Positions 10,111 through 22,800 of a stretch of 64,000 nucleotides of DNA are shown here, one piece after another. The stretch covers positions 1,889,495 to 1,953,494 of the forward strand of contig CP137666.1 of assembly GCA_037976565.1 (NCBI GenBank). The letters are read 5' to 3'. A program made the position numbers and the translations under genes. Each line of letters begins with the position of its first letter. Position 1 is the first letter of the stretch. The DNA is from Mesocentrotus franciscanus. Its lineage: Eukaryota; Echinodermata; Echinoidea; Camarodonta; Strongylocentrotidae. The notes below the pieces were generated by a model that was not told the DNA's origin, ran no database searches, and saw nothing but the letters and a program-made list of their open reading frames with translations.

Positions 10111-10745
10111 AGGGTGTTTCTCACCACAGGACGGGCATTTTCTCAATTGTGCCAAGGGGAAAACAAATCAGCAAAATGTACCTCCCTGATTACATTAGAA
10201 CAGTAACAACATAATTGTTTAGGGCGACAAGAGAGGAGGATGATATTTTACACATTTGACATGTTCGAATATGCAATTTTGCGATACGCCCCCCCCCCCT
10301 CCACAAGTCTGAACGTTCTTCAGCCCCTGTTGTAAATCCCCTCTTTTATTAAACCCTTCTCGCGACGGCCGAACTAATAAGTTTCATTTGGTATTCTGAG
10401 CTATTCCTCCAGGCCTACCAATTGTTATTACCCAAAATATGCCTCGCTTCAATTTCATTTTTTTTAAATCATATTTTTGCCAGATGATATGCCCTCCTGA
10501 AGAAAAAAAATATGAACATATATGTTATAAAGAACGACATGTGGAGAGAGCGCCCTCGCTGACTACATTTTGACGGTTTTGAAGAAAGAAAAAAACACTT
10601 GCGAAAATCATTTCATGTAAGGAGAGTTATAGTCAAAAGAAAGTTCTTAAACTCTAATGTATATGTAGCTATTACATGGTTAGTTCAGTTTACTTGCGAA
10701 ATTCAATTTTATCACACATCATAACCGAATCGCCAATAGCAAGGT
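10111..10745. other. Nothing recognised
   Basis: AT-rich spacer with a poly-C run at about 10290. No gene or transposon end seen. Confidence 0.4.
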
Positions 10746-10749
10746 CTTT

Positions 10750-11290
10750 TTAATATCAGGGCATGAGCAGCAATGGCTCGAACAGTAACCGCACAGCTGC
10801 CACCTGTGTGGAAGTCCCCAGATGTAAGTATCCGTTTGAAGAAGCAACTAGCGAAGTCCCTCGATCATCTGCAGCATTGCGCTGTATGGATGTGAAAGTT
10901 AGAAGGCATCAGACATCGAGAGAATCAATGCCCTTGAAAGTTGGATTTGGAAAAGACTTCTCAGGGTCAGCTGGCAGGACAGGACAACAAATGAGTGGAT
11001 CAGGAACAGAGCAGGGAGGTGAAAATTCCACCTCCCTGAACAGAGTTATGGAAGAATGGTGGCACAAGTCAAGAAAAGGAAGATCGCAAAGTATTGGTAC
11101 TTGAAAAGAATAGAGAAGAGTGTTGTACTACCAACTATATATCGAAGGCGACGTTGAAGGGAAAGTGTCGAGTTGGTAGATGTCCTGCGGGATGGATAGA
11201 TCGACAACATCAAGAATTGGGAAGGTGGAATGAGAGTAGCAAGAGTGAATGCGCGAGAGAGAAGCAGACGGCCTGGAGGGGCTTTGATAT
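10750..11290 (+). mobile_element. C-terminal remnant of a non-LTR retrotransposon reverse transcriptase
   Basis: With frame changes the + strand reads through the end of a LINE polymerase: a RINALESWIWKRLLRVSWQD motif (about 10916-10980), then RTTNEWIRN. It continues with KKRKIAKYWYLKRIE and IDNIKNWEGGMRVARVNARE (about 11190-11260), followed by a stop. This is the usual tail of RTE/CR1-type ORF2 proteins. Several stops and shifts show it is fossil. Clade assignment is uncertain. Confidence 0.65.
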
Positions 11291-11389
11291 AACTTCAACA
11301 GATAAAGCGTTTTTGAAAGGAAAAATGAACATGACTAAGTACTTTATCATTATTATTATTAATACTATTATTGTTTTAAACGAATAAGG

Positions 11390-12569
11390 AAATGTATGAA
11401 ATAGTTGTGTTCCAATTGATGTAAATTCAAAATTATATGTACTTTTCCCTTTTTTTTTTTTTTTTGTATATGTACTTTTTTTTTTTTTTAAATGTATATC
11501 ATTGTTGTTTAGCAATTGCTGTTAATCAGAATTATACTTTTGTATTGTATTTTGATAATTCTGAATGTGAAGTAAAGTCAGTATGATGTAAATTGCATGA
11601 TTTTGATTTTGTATGTACTACTTCTGGTATAGAAAACGCCTTATAAAAAAAAACAATATACATTTAGAAAACTCAACGAGGGGTTGCCCATAATTACATC
11701 CCAAATAAACCCCCTTGTTCCCGTGGCGTATGCAGGGGTTGATAAATAAAGAGGAGAACCGTGCCGGACGAACTATTAAAGTTCCAAATGGGGGGTTAAG
11801 GGGTTTAACCCCCTTGGGCTGCCAAGTGAAAATGTGATGTGCATAGAAAAACGCCATCATGTGTCCAGACCCACACAGTATTAGTAGATGTTAGTAGATG
11901 CCAGGAAAACATCACTTACGTGGGTTCAAAATAGAAGGGGAAAAAATCGCATCGTCATTGGGTCACCCCTTAGCAAAAAGCTAGATCCGCCCCTGAGCTT
12001 TACATATTATTCTTTGCATTACCCCCACCACGGCTCTCAAGCTTTCATACGTACACATCTTTTGAAAAGAGAATCTTTTTCACATAAGGACGAGGCTTCC
12101 AGAGATTCATTAGCACTTATCGATCCATGACTACTGAAGCGAACTATCGTCACGAGGCTGATTGGATGGACAGTTAGGACATTTGGTATCTACGTAACCA
12201 CGGTATACAAGAACGCTCAGCAAATATGAATCGGACCAGTTTCTTGGACGTACATGTATAATCAAGTAGAGCGGCCTTTCGACAATTCTACAAAATACAT
12301 GCATACGGATTAAAATATGAAATAGAAACTGTAAAGAGGGATATTTTACTCTATGACAAGGAATTGAAAATGTAAGTACGTTTGTCTTATTTTTTTTGTA
12401 CAGTATAGCTCATTAAAAAATGAGGACGGATTTTCAAAAGCAAAATGCTAACACGCCCTGTCTCCCAGCAATGTTTATAATCCTTATCAAACCATTAAAA
12501 TATAATTGGAAAGGGTGGCTTTTTATAATCTTTCCAACAATCGACGATACCCTTTCATTATTTTGATAG
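11390..12569. other. Spacer with possible degraded hAT end
   Basis: T-rich tracts at about 11450-11490. A GATCCGCCCCTGAG end at 11985-11998 resembles the right terminus of hAT MITEs, and GTGGCGTATGCAGGGG at 11722-11737 resembles another terminus. I could not pair them or find a target duplication. Confidence 0.35.
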
Positions 12570-12577
12570 CATGGAAC

Positions 12578-13619
12578 CAGGGGCGGCGATCCCGGGGGGA
12601 CGGGGGGGACACGTCCCCCTCAATTCAGTAGGGGATCGTCCCCCTGAAAATTTGAAAAAGTGCACACAAATAAGGACTACATCACACTTTTGGGCTCTGG
12701 AGGGCCCAAGAGTACAGCGTTTAGACAAATAAAAATGCAAAAATCTTCTCGCTCGGTCGCTACGCTCCCTCGCATAATATCCTTCAAAATGTACATGTAA
12801 ATATTGTAGAAAAGTGAAGTGTGAAAAAAGTACATTGCTTGTTTTTATGTTATAGTTTTGCTAAGGAATGTAATTTTGTAATACAACTAAACTTCAAAAA
12901 CCTGTGAGGGGTAATCACTTCCGTCACCTTCACCCCTCTCGTTCACTATGCTCCCTCCAGTGGCGTACTGATGAGGGGGCAGTTGCCCCCCAAGTTTAAT
13001 TCAAACGTAGTTTTCTAATTCGATACCAGTGCAGGTTTACAAATGTTGCTGAAATGGCATGATTTTTCCTGAGCTTCCGGGGCTCTGCCCTGGACCCCAC
13101 CAAGGGCCATAAGGCGGGCCCCTGATTGCTCATCAGACCGTAATTAAATGCCTAAAACCCTGATTTTCCGGGGCTCTGCCCCGTGGACCCCACCAGGCCC
13201 TAAGGCGGGCCCCTGGGTGCTCATTTGACCATAATTAAATGCCTAAAACCCTGAGCTTCCGGGGGCTCTGCCCCCTGGACCCCACCAGGGGCCCTAAGAC
13301 GGGCCCCTGGATGCTCATTTGTTAATTAAATGTCTAAGACCCCTGAGCCTCATGGGGCTCCGTCCCTGACCCTCGCTGGGGCTTTGCCCCTGGACCCCAT
13401 GCCTATTTACGCTCCACTTCGCTCGGTTTGCTCTACCTGATCGTAAATACTTTAGCCCCACTTTGAAAAACGTTCCGCGGGGCCTGCATGTAACATGGAA
13501 GAGTAGTGGTGATGTTGATTTTGTTCTGCCCTCCCCCAACGTTTTTGCTCATTACGCCACTGCTCCCTCGTCCCTCGCATTTCGTCCCCCCCGGTCATGA
13601 AAAGAAATCGCCGCCCCTG
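12578..13619 (+). mobile_element. Non-autonomous hAT element, family A copy 2
   Basis: Perfect 13-bp inverted termini CAGGGGCGGCGAT / ATCGCCGCCCCTG, with an exact 8-bp duplication CATGGAAC at 12570-12577 and 13620-13627. It is collinear with 7204-8287, including the nested inner element at the same position. The composite therefore moved as a unit, or both descend from a composite parent. Confidence 0.93.
12958..13562 (+). mobile_element. Nested hAT element (family C) inside family A copy 2
   Basis: Starts CAGTGGCGTACTGA and ends CATTACGCCACTG. The right duplication CTCCCTCG (13563-13570) is intact; the left is CTCCCTC with the final G lost. Inside is a roughly 85-100 bp tandem repeat with GC-rich GGGGCTCTGCCCC cores. 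Confidence 0.85.
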
Positions 13620-13788
13620 CATGGAACCATATTTAGGCCTATCATACGACAAACATTTGCTTGTTTTATTTTGCCTACGCACTCAAAATCATATCATTAT
13701 ATTGTCGGTTAATAAGAAATGGACCATCAAAATTGTTATAATTATAAGCATAGTTCTTTCATATAATACTCACTGACCAGTTCGGAAA

Positions 13789-14016
13789 CAGGGGCGGCGT
13801 TGAATGTACGAAATTCTGACGGCGTGGGGTTCCGGGGCCCGCTTAAGGGGGCCGGGAAAAATTTGAGACTTAAGATGCTCTATATGGTACATTCTGAGGC
13901 ATTTCTGAATGCGTAAACTGAACATTAAATATTTCTCAGCTTTTTTCCTGCTATTTTTTTTCTCGGAAGGACAAAAGGGGGCGTGCGCCCCCACGCTCCC
14001 ACTGGATCTGCCCCTG
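13789..14016 (+). mobile_element. Short hAT-like MITE
   Basis: Left terminus CAGGGGCGGCG and right terminus GATCTGCCCCTG enclose 228 bp with no coding capacity. Flanking 8-mers (TTCGGAAA and GGGAAAAT) do not match cleanly, so the insertion has decayed or one boundary is off. Confidence 0.6.
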
Positions 14017-14153
14017 GGGAAAATTATAAGAGCCCTTTCGAATTGAAAGAAAATACTACGTATGCGTTTGAACACTAACCTTATCGCGCATCTCTTATTG
14101 GGATAATTCCAGTAGATCGACATACAACGAGACAGACACTGACACAACGTTCA

Positions 14154-14338
14154 TCTAGACCGACAGCCCACGAGACCGACAAAACGAAGAAATACATAAG
14201 AAAATTGTAAAAAGAAAAGAATTTTTAAAAGGTTCACAAGACCGATAACACAAGAGACCGACAAAATAAAGAAATAAATAAGGGCAGATAGAAAATCTCG
14301 GTCCTTCGGCTGTTGGTCTTGTGGGCCGTCTGGCTAGA
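14154..14338 (+). mobile_element. Small inverted-repeat element just upstream of SSUH2
   Basis: Termini TCTAGACCGACAGCCCAC and the complement of GTGGGCCGTCTGGCTAGA pair over about 30 bases. ACGAGACCGACA is repeated internally. It lies about 250 bp before the SSUH2 start codon, so it is likely within the proximal promoter. No target duplication was seen. Confidence 0.5.
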
Positions 14339-14584
14339 GAACCCTCTGGAAAGTGGCTACAAAACCCACGAGTGCGAAATTCTTGGTCTAATGATCGAGT
14401 TGTCAGGCTGACTGCGTATTTGCTGTAGCCATTGTTATTTTTGTTTTCAATAAGATATTATACACTTCTTTATAAATTATCAGTATATGACACTTTTTTC
14501 TTTCTTTTGTATATTGTACTATGACACGATCTTAATTTACTCTCTTGGTGTGAACGTATTACAGCTTGTAAATACAATTTTAAA

Positions 14585-15106
14585 ATGGACCCCACCGGAC
14601 AAGGTTATCCACCGCCTCAACAGGGGTACCCACCACCTCAACAAGGGTACCCTCCACCTCAGCAAGGATATCCTCCGCCCCAACAGGGGTACCCATCGCC
14701 GCAACAAGGGTACCCTCCACCTCAGCAAGGATACCCACCGCCTCAACAAGGGTATCCAGCGCCTCAGCAGCAGACAAACCAACCTCCACAGCAGACTGCA
14801 CAGCCACCGCCTCAGGGGTACCCGCCACCCCAACAAGGGTATGCTCCACAGCAACAAAATTATCCTCCGCCCCAGGGCTACCAACAACCACCTCAACAGC
14901 AGCAACCAGTGCCAATGGAGGTAGGTCAGGTACCTCCTCCACAACAACCGACTGGACAACTGGGGGCAACTCCTTTCCAGAATGGGGGCAATGCCGTGAT
15001 ACCAGGGGGTGTAGATCAAGGCCCCATCCAACCTGCTGGGGGTGCCTTGACCAAATACGATGGAGATGTTCCCGACGATGACGTTTCGGGAGATTCAGAT
15101 GATGAA
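14585..15106 (+). CDS. SSUH2: SSUH2 exon 1: Q/P/Y repeat and acidic tail
   Basis: Encodes 174 residues. Residues 7-62 are eight near-perfect heptads of the form GYPPPQQ, followed by looser Q/P sequence. The exon ends in an acidic patch, [14 protein letters not shown]. The donor is GTACGT at 15107, phase 0. Such YPPPQQ tails occur in proteins that phase-separate or bind proline-recognition domains; any function here is inference. The strong codon periodicity makes long false frames on the other strand. Confidence 0.88.
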
Positions 15107-16783
15107 GTACGTATATTCATGTACATGTACATTTTTAGCAAACTTTGCCTATAAAATTACGTTTCGGAGAAGGAGTGAAAGTGAAAGATCCATTTTTGCA
15201 AATGATTATTTCTGTTTGTCTTTCTGTCTACGACTTGTAATTGGAGTGTTAATACAAGTGACGAAAGATCAGATTGTAGTAATTCTTAGGCCTACTAAGT
15301 TGACGAAATTCGAGGGAGCAAAGCATCGTAACGGGCCAGAGGCGGCGGAGCCGGGGGCACAGTGCCCCTCCCCCACTTTAGTAAGTACCGCTAAAGTGCC
15401 CCTTTGTACATAGGAATTGTGCCCCTTTTACTTCAGATAATCGCCCCTTTTTATTTCTAATGTATAGGTGCTCGTTCCACATTCTTATAAGTGCCTCTTA
15501 CCACCTCTGATAAGTGCCTCTTTTAATCTTTTATGAGTACCCCTTCTCAACTCTAGTAATTGCCCCTTTCTTTTGACACATGCCCCCCTTTTCTTTCTAA
15601 GAAGTGCCCTTTTTCTTTTCTGATAAATGCCCCTTCTGACACGTCTGATAAATGCCTCTATTAAAATCTAATAGATTATCCTTTTCCTTTGATATAAGTG
15701 TCCATTTCTATTCTCACAGGTGTCCCTGCCTCTTTTCAGGTACAAAAGTGCCCCTTACCACCTCTGATAAGTGCCCCTTCACCTATAACAATTGCCTCTT
15801 TTCAAATCTGAGAGGTGTCCCTTATACTTTGACAATTGTCTCTTTCCCTTTGTATGCCCTCTTTTCATTCTTATAAGTGCCCTTTTTCATCTCCGATGAG
15901 TGCCCTTATTCATATTTGAGAGGTGTCCCTTTTAACTTTGTAATAAGTGCCCCTTTTCATCTCTGATAAGTGCCCCTTTTTTTTGACATGTGCCCCCTTA
16001 TCCTTTCTAATTAGTGCCATTTTCCTTCTCATAAGTTCCATTTTTCTTCTCTGGTGAGTGCCCCTTATCAGGTGCGAGAAGTGCCCATTTTCCCTCTGAT
16101 AATTTCCCATTTTACTTTGACATGTGCTCCTTTTCTTTTCTAATAAGTGTCCTTTTCCCTATGGATATGTCCCCCCCCCCCTTTCCTTTTACCATAAAAT
16201 GTGCTCCTAATTTTAAACGACTAAGAGCGACTTTTTCAATTTCAACCCAAACCTCGCTCGCATTAAAAGTTGATATAATTATGTTTCTTGTTAAAGATCT
16301 TTTCTGTCTTTCATGATTATTTTGTGGTTAAAACCCCATCAGGATTGTTTTTTCCTCTTTACAAGAGGTAATTTTTCGCACTGCGACGTCACAAATCTAA
16401 AAATTTGTGCTCGCTCGCTCGCTTCCCTCACTCGCAAATAAATATTTAGACCATCATACCCAACTGCAAAGTATGATTCTTAAGCAATATCTTGGACATG
16501 TAAAGAGCAAAACAAACATTGAAATCATCCCTGATAATGTAATCACAATGTAGGGGTATATAACAATGTCTAAAAATTGTATATTTTCGCTTTGAGGTTT
16601 TTCTTTGTAGGTGCCCTTTTTCTCCAGGAAGTGCCATTTTTTGTTGGTGCCTCCCCACTTTGAAAGACGCTCCGCCGCCCCTGGAACGGGCCCCTCCTAT
16701 AAATTTATCTCCTTCTGCATTCTCTCTCTCTCTCTCTCTGTACTTATCTATCTATCACACACACACGCGTATCCATCCGCGCG

Positions 16784-16824
<41 letters not shown>

Positions 16825-19800
16825 TCGTTGGTATTTTGCCATCCGATGGATGAGAGGGCAAGTACCTCATGCTGTATGCCAATGATCGGAAATAATTTAA
16901 AATACACCGTGCTAAAAATAGAGATGGAAATAAAGTTTACAATGAGGCTATTTTCCTTGTTTATGATAACAGGTAACCGACCCTCCCACTGCCGATTTGG
17001 CTTTTGATAAGATGGATAAGGTAACAGGATACGATGATGTGATGGGGGCAAACTTTTTACCACCCCCTCCACCAACCTATGAAGAGGCTACCAAACCACC
17101 TACCCATCAGACCGACGGAGTGTAAGTCATAATAACCCTGATATGTATATGTGGAAGCATCGTGGTATCATGGTTCATTTACTTGACTCCCAATCCAAAG
17201 GTTGAAGGTTCGAATCCTTGCCAGGTGAATCCAAACCACCCACCCATCAGACCGACGGAGTGTGAGAATGTAGAAGAAGAAGAAAACGAAGAAGAAGTAA
17301 AAGAGGTGGAGGAAGAAGAACAATAGCAAGAAGAAGAAGAAAAGGAGGGGGAAGAAGAAGAAGAAGAAAAAGGTGATAATGATAAAGAAGAAAGCGTAAA
17401 ATAAACCGACAGCCGAAATTGTCAAGCTCAATACTCTCCCAGATAAATATTTTGACTTAGAATATGATTTGCGTGCTCCATGTCTTGATCAGTCTCACAA
17501 CTGATGACAGAATCGTAATTAATCTGACCTATTCCTCGGATTTTCCTTCAGGTTGCCTATGATTTCAGACGCCGAGGCACGAGAGGTGCTACTGTCATAC
17601 ATTGCTGAACATTGCTGCTGGGGAAAGAGAGCTGCAGAGGGTCTCACCTTTACCAATATTGAACATACTGCAGCTTTCCATGTAAGTAGTGGAATCAACT
17701 ACACATTATGATGACCTCGTGTCGGGTTTAACTGAATTAGTAATACGGATCTTTTAGTTCAGATTTTGATTGATGCGTTTACATTTAGTTCTCTTCCCTC
17801 TTCATCTACCCATTCCACTTTATTCTGGCAGCGCATCTTAACTTTTACTCCTTCTTCTATATGCGATCGCATTGCGTTAGTGACCTAAATAACATGAAAC
17901 AGAAATGTATAATGTAATGAACAACGAACTATTCAATATACTTTAACTGTTGAACAGATAACATAATGAAAAATTCCTTGTTTTAATCTCGGACCTCGTA
18001 GACTTTAAAAACCCTCATGACCTGTAGTAATTATTGTCTTCTAAGCTGATATGGCCCTTGTCTTATGAGCGATGTGCTGATAATACTGTAGGATGATGAC
18101 TGTAGGCATTCTCATTATAGTATATACTCTCTCTCTCTCTCTCTTCCCAGTACACATTGGAGACATTTTCAGAAAGCCGAACAACTAAGTGGGTTCACAC
18201 TCCATATGTCGGTAAGTTGTTTTCTCATAATGTATAATGATGATGTTGATGATGATGATACTATTAAAACTAATAATAATAATAACTATAATAATAATGT
18301 TATCCGTTACCCAGGGTATAGCATCGTCAGTGTTCATACTTTTCTTCTCGAGAGTCCAGTAATAAAATATTTTGAGGTCTTATATATATTGGTAAAACAG
18401 CTTGTCCAAGGATGTAAGCACCGATTTAACCCAGTACCACTCATAGTACCTTCACCAAATGTACCACAGTGTTCCATATTCTATACTCCCCTAGTATACC
18501 ACAGTCGTGACAGTGCTAAATTATATGCCACAGTGTCCCCATAGTGTTCTCATAATGTACCACATTGCTCCCCTAGTATACCACAGTCGTGACAATGCTG
18601 AATTATATGCCACAGTGCTCGTATTATATTCCACAATGTCCCCATAGTGTTCTCATATTATACCATAGTGTTCTCATAATGTACCACAGTGCTCCCCTAG
18701 TATACCACAGTCGTGACAGTGCTAAATTATATGCCACAGTATCCCCATAGTGTTCTCATATTATACCACAGTGTTCTCATAATGTACCACATTGCTCCCC
18801 TAGTATACCACAGTCGTGACAGTGCTAAATTATATGCTACAGCCCACAGTGCTCGTATAATATACCAGTGTCCACATAGTGTTCTCATATTATACCATAG
18901 TGTTCTCATAATGTACCACAGTCGTGACAGTGCTAAATTATATGCCACAGTGCTCGTATAATACACCACAGTGTCCCCATACTTTTCTCATATTATACCA
19001 CAGTGTTCTCGGCATAATGTACCACAGCACTCCCCTAGTATACCACAGTCGTGACAGTGCTTCCGTGATATGCCACACTACTCATATAATATACCACAGT
19101 GCTCCCACTGTCTCCCCATAATATATAACCATGTTACCATAATATACCACAGCCAGTGATCCCATAATGATTGTATACCACAGTGCACCTAGATGGTGTA
19201 GTAATCACAGCTGGTGTCGACTGCGATGATTTCAAATTTGACGGTCACCATTTTAAATCAATGAAAGTCACATTCAATGACCAAATTTGTATGTTTCTTC
19301 ACCCGGCAATGTCAGGTCAACCTATTGATGGACCTCACAATGGACCAGCTCCACTCCCTTGGTCCATACCTGCCGATTTCCCAACCCTTTTTATGAATAA
19401 TACCAGGAAGATTGAAGTGCCCCATACAGCATCCGTCAAAGTAAGCTAGGAATAACCTTATTCACTCTTATAAATAAACAAGGAAAAACGTTCATTAAAA
19501 AAGATGGCATGGAAATATTACTTTAATCGTTTCCAAAAAAGAAAATAAACAAATAAAAAAATTATATTACAGGTGTTTCCATCAATATATTGTAAGAATG
19601 TAAATTCATGTAATTCGGAAAATATGCCTTAAGATCTTACACGAGATTATTTCAATAAATGAGTTAAAACCACCGTAACTCTGTAAAAATCATTGCATGC
19701 CATATATAATGTTGCTAGAGGATTTGCTGAGACAGCACATAATAAATGTAACAATTCCATGGATATATAAAGTACATGTAAAGTATGGGCGTGATATCCC

Positions 19801-22800
19801 TAAACATTTGATATTCCAATGATCAAAGTATGACCCAAAACATTACCAATATGAGACTGCACATTTTCGATATGAAAGTTTATATTTTCAGAATCTCCTC
19901 TTTTGACAGAACTATTATATGCATTTTTATTTCATTTTCATTTCATTTTATTTTATTTCAACACGGATCACTTGCTTCAGCCAATGGCTGTTCTTCTGCA
20001 AGTCCGTGCATACATAATAAAAGATCACATACAAAATATATATACAATTCAAATTAAGACGCAATACAAATTAAACAATTATAACAGTAAAAGAATAGCG
20101 GATTTAAAATCAATTGAATAAAATATAATGAAAATAATTGTAACGAGCGTGATGAGCAACATAATATAATGATTAATAAATACATATATAAAATGATATA
20201 AATTAAAGTAAAATGTAAGTTAAAATTAGGAATTGAGAAAATCAAAAATTGATATATATTTAAATGAGCAAACTGGCAAACATTGATTATAACTATATTG
20301 AATAGGCAGCTAGTGTGATTGCACAGCATATTGCACAGATTGCGAACAAGAGGCATAACAGAGAGAGAGATAGATAGAAAGATAGAGAGAGAGAAGAAAA
20401 AAAAGAGAGATGTGAGGAAGAGAGAGAGAGAGTTAGAGAGAGAGAGAGAGAGAGATGGAGAAAAGGAGCCAATACATGAATACAATACTATCTCACTCTA
20501 CTGTCCATTTGAATCTGTAAAAGCTCAAAGCTTTTACATCGTTAGGTAACTCATTCCATCGTTTTGCACCTCTGTATTGCAGACTTCTCTTTTTAAAGTT
20601 AGTTTTAACCAGTGGTAGTTTCATTTTAAAATATGACTGTCTTAAAACATAATTACTGTTACTAAATAAAAATTGATTACATGTACTCTCTGGTAGCATA
20701 TCATGTGCAATTTTGTACATTACATGTAAAGTGCGTGTATTTCGCCTATCCTGAAGTCTTTTGACATCTAATTTTGTAAATAATAGTTCAGACGGATACA
20801 TCCAATCAACATCTAATACACAGCGAAGAGCTCTATTTTGAAGTCTTTGTAGATGGTCGTTAAGTACTTTTCCTAAGTTTCCCCAGATTACATCACAATA
20901 GTCAAATTTGCTTTGAATTAGGCTCTTTTCATGCAAAAATACTAAAAAAAAAACAATATTAGATGTGATGATGAAAACTCTCAAGAACAGTTTTTTTTTA
21001 TCAGTAAGTGTTTTTGAACAAATAATTGGGGGGGGGGGTCATTAGACCACCTTTCTTTCTTTTTGCATTGAAAATAGCTGCCTAAAACTCAAAATTTTCA
21101 GAGAAAAAAAAAATCACTAGGGCCTATATTGTTTCAGGAAGTAATTATTTTCATTTCTTTTTGTAACCTTATTTTTTCATCTTATGCTGGCCTAAATTTG
21201 TTAGACCTACTTAGTGCCATGCTCAATTTATTAAAAGATACCACAAGTATTACGTGTTATCCTCTTGGTCTCTTTATAGCCGTGTCACAACTGTCGTTCG
21301 ACTGGTTACGTTCGCTGCCCACGATGTTGCGGAAGAGGAACGGTAAGTTACGAACATTCACTATACTGTACAATGCACTGTGAATTTTTATGATTACACA
21401 ATTGATAAATAAAATTATAAACATCTATAAAGACCTACAAAACAAGATAAAAAATTAAGTTTTTTAAATACTTTTTGTAATACTTTTGTTTAACTTTGCG
21501 GTTTTCATTCAGGGCTTTTAAACAAAGACAGTCATTCGGGATTTCATTTTCTTTAATAATATTGGTAAAAATAAATCCTCATGCAATCCTTTGATAATGT
21601 GTATAACTTAATATATCAGTAATGGGAGAGGATTTTCATATTTAAGTATGAAACATGTATATTCATTTATGCATATCTGACATGGCGACAGGTACGTTGT
21701 CGTCGTTGCGGTGGTGATGGACGGAGGAACGTAAGACGTTATAATTCGAACACCAAGCGCCATTACTACAAGTCCATAACATGTGGTAGCTGTGGTGGAG
21801 ATGGCCGCAGACAGTGAGTATATCCTCCACTAGTAGTAGATTTTAAGGTGGGGGCATAAGGTCCTCGCGAAATAATTTGTTCAAAATAGTTATAGCAAAA
21901 ATATTATTGGAAATACAGTTACTTTCCCCTTCATCTTGATAATAGTAGTTGATTCTATAGCCGCATACCGGCGATAATGTCAGGAGGACTGACATTTCTT
22001 GCCCGTGACATGCATTAACGTATCAACACTCTACTTTCAAACGAGCGAAGCGAGCGAGAAAAAAAAAACCGATACTATTGTGATATCCATTGTAGGTGAA
22101 TTTTGTATTCGTTTATAGCCTTTCAAAATGTAATTTCATTATCGAAATTCCACAGATAAGATTAGAAAAAAAAGTGAGACCGCCCAAACAGGACTACTGT
22201 TTTGGATTTTTTAGTTCTTAATTGGAGGGGGCTACAGGTCTCATCCCAAACAGCGCCTCATAATTCTATGTTTTCTTAGAAACTTAACCAATTATCAACC
22301 ATCTATTCAAAGACATAAGGTTATAAAACTGGTTAAACTGCTTGGTCTTTAATTTCCAGCTCCGTACCCAGAAGTTCCTTGTCTATCACTGCTTTATCCC
22401 TCGATCTACTGATATATCGATCAATCGGTGTCATTTTGAGGAAAAAACATGTCAAACTGTGTTTTTCATGAATGTGCTTTTTTTTTTCTTTTCAGATGTT
22501 TCCGTTGCACTGGCTATGGCAAGATCACTTGCCCCGTATGCGATGGAAGAACTCAGCTCAAATGTTATATTCAACTCACTGTTGAATGGTAAGCATTCTT
22601 CACATTTCCATTGTTAACGGAATAAAGCAAGCCTAGTCAAGGAGACGATTGACCTCTGGAAAGAAGTAACATTTTGTATTCGCCTTTCAAGCTTATGTTT
22701 TTCGTTCATGTTATGATTGTACTGCTTGTTTCCACTTTTTCAGATGTTTATTCCCAGTGTTCAAGCATTAGTTTCTATCCCAATATCAATTCTTCCTACT

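Noticed and set aside
14537..15031. Long antisense frames opposite SSUH2 exon 1
   Set aside because: They mirror the GYPPPQQ codon periodicity; the + strand frame has the conserved gene and splice sites.
17168..17431. Phe-rich 87-residue antisense ORF
   Set aside because: It is the complement of the (GAA)n tract.
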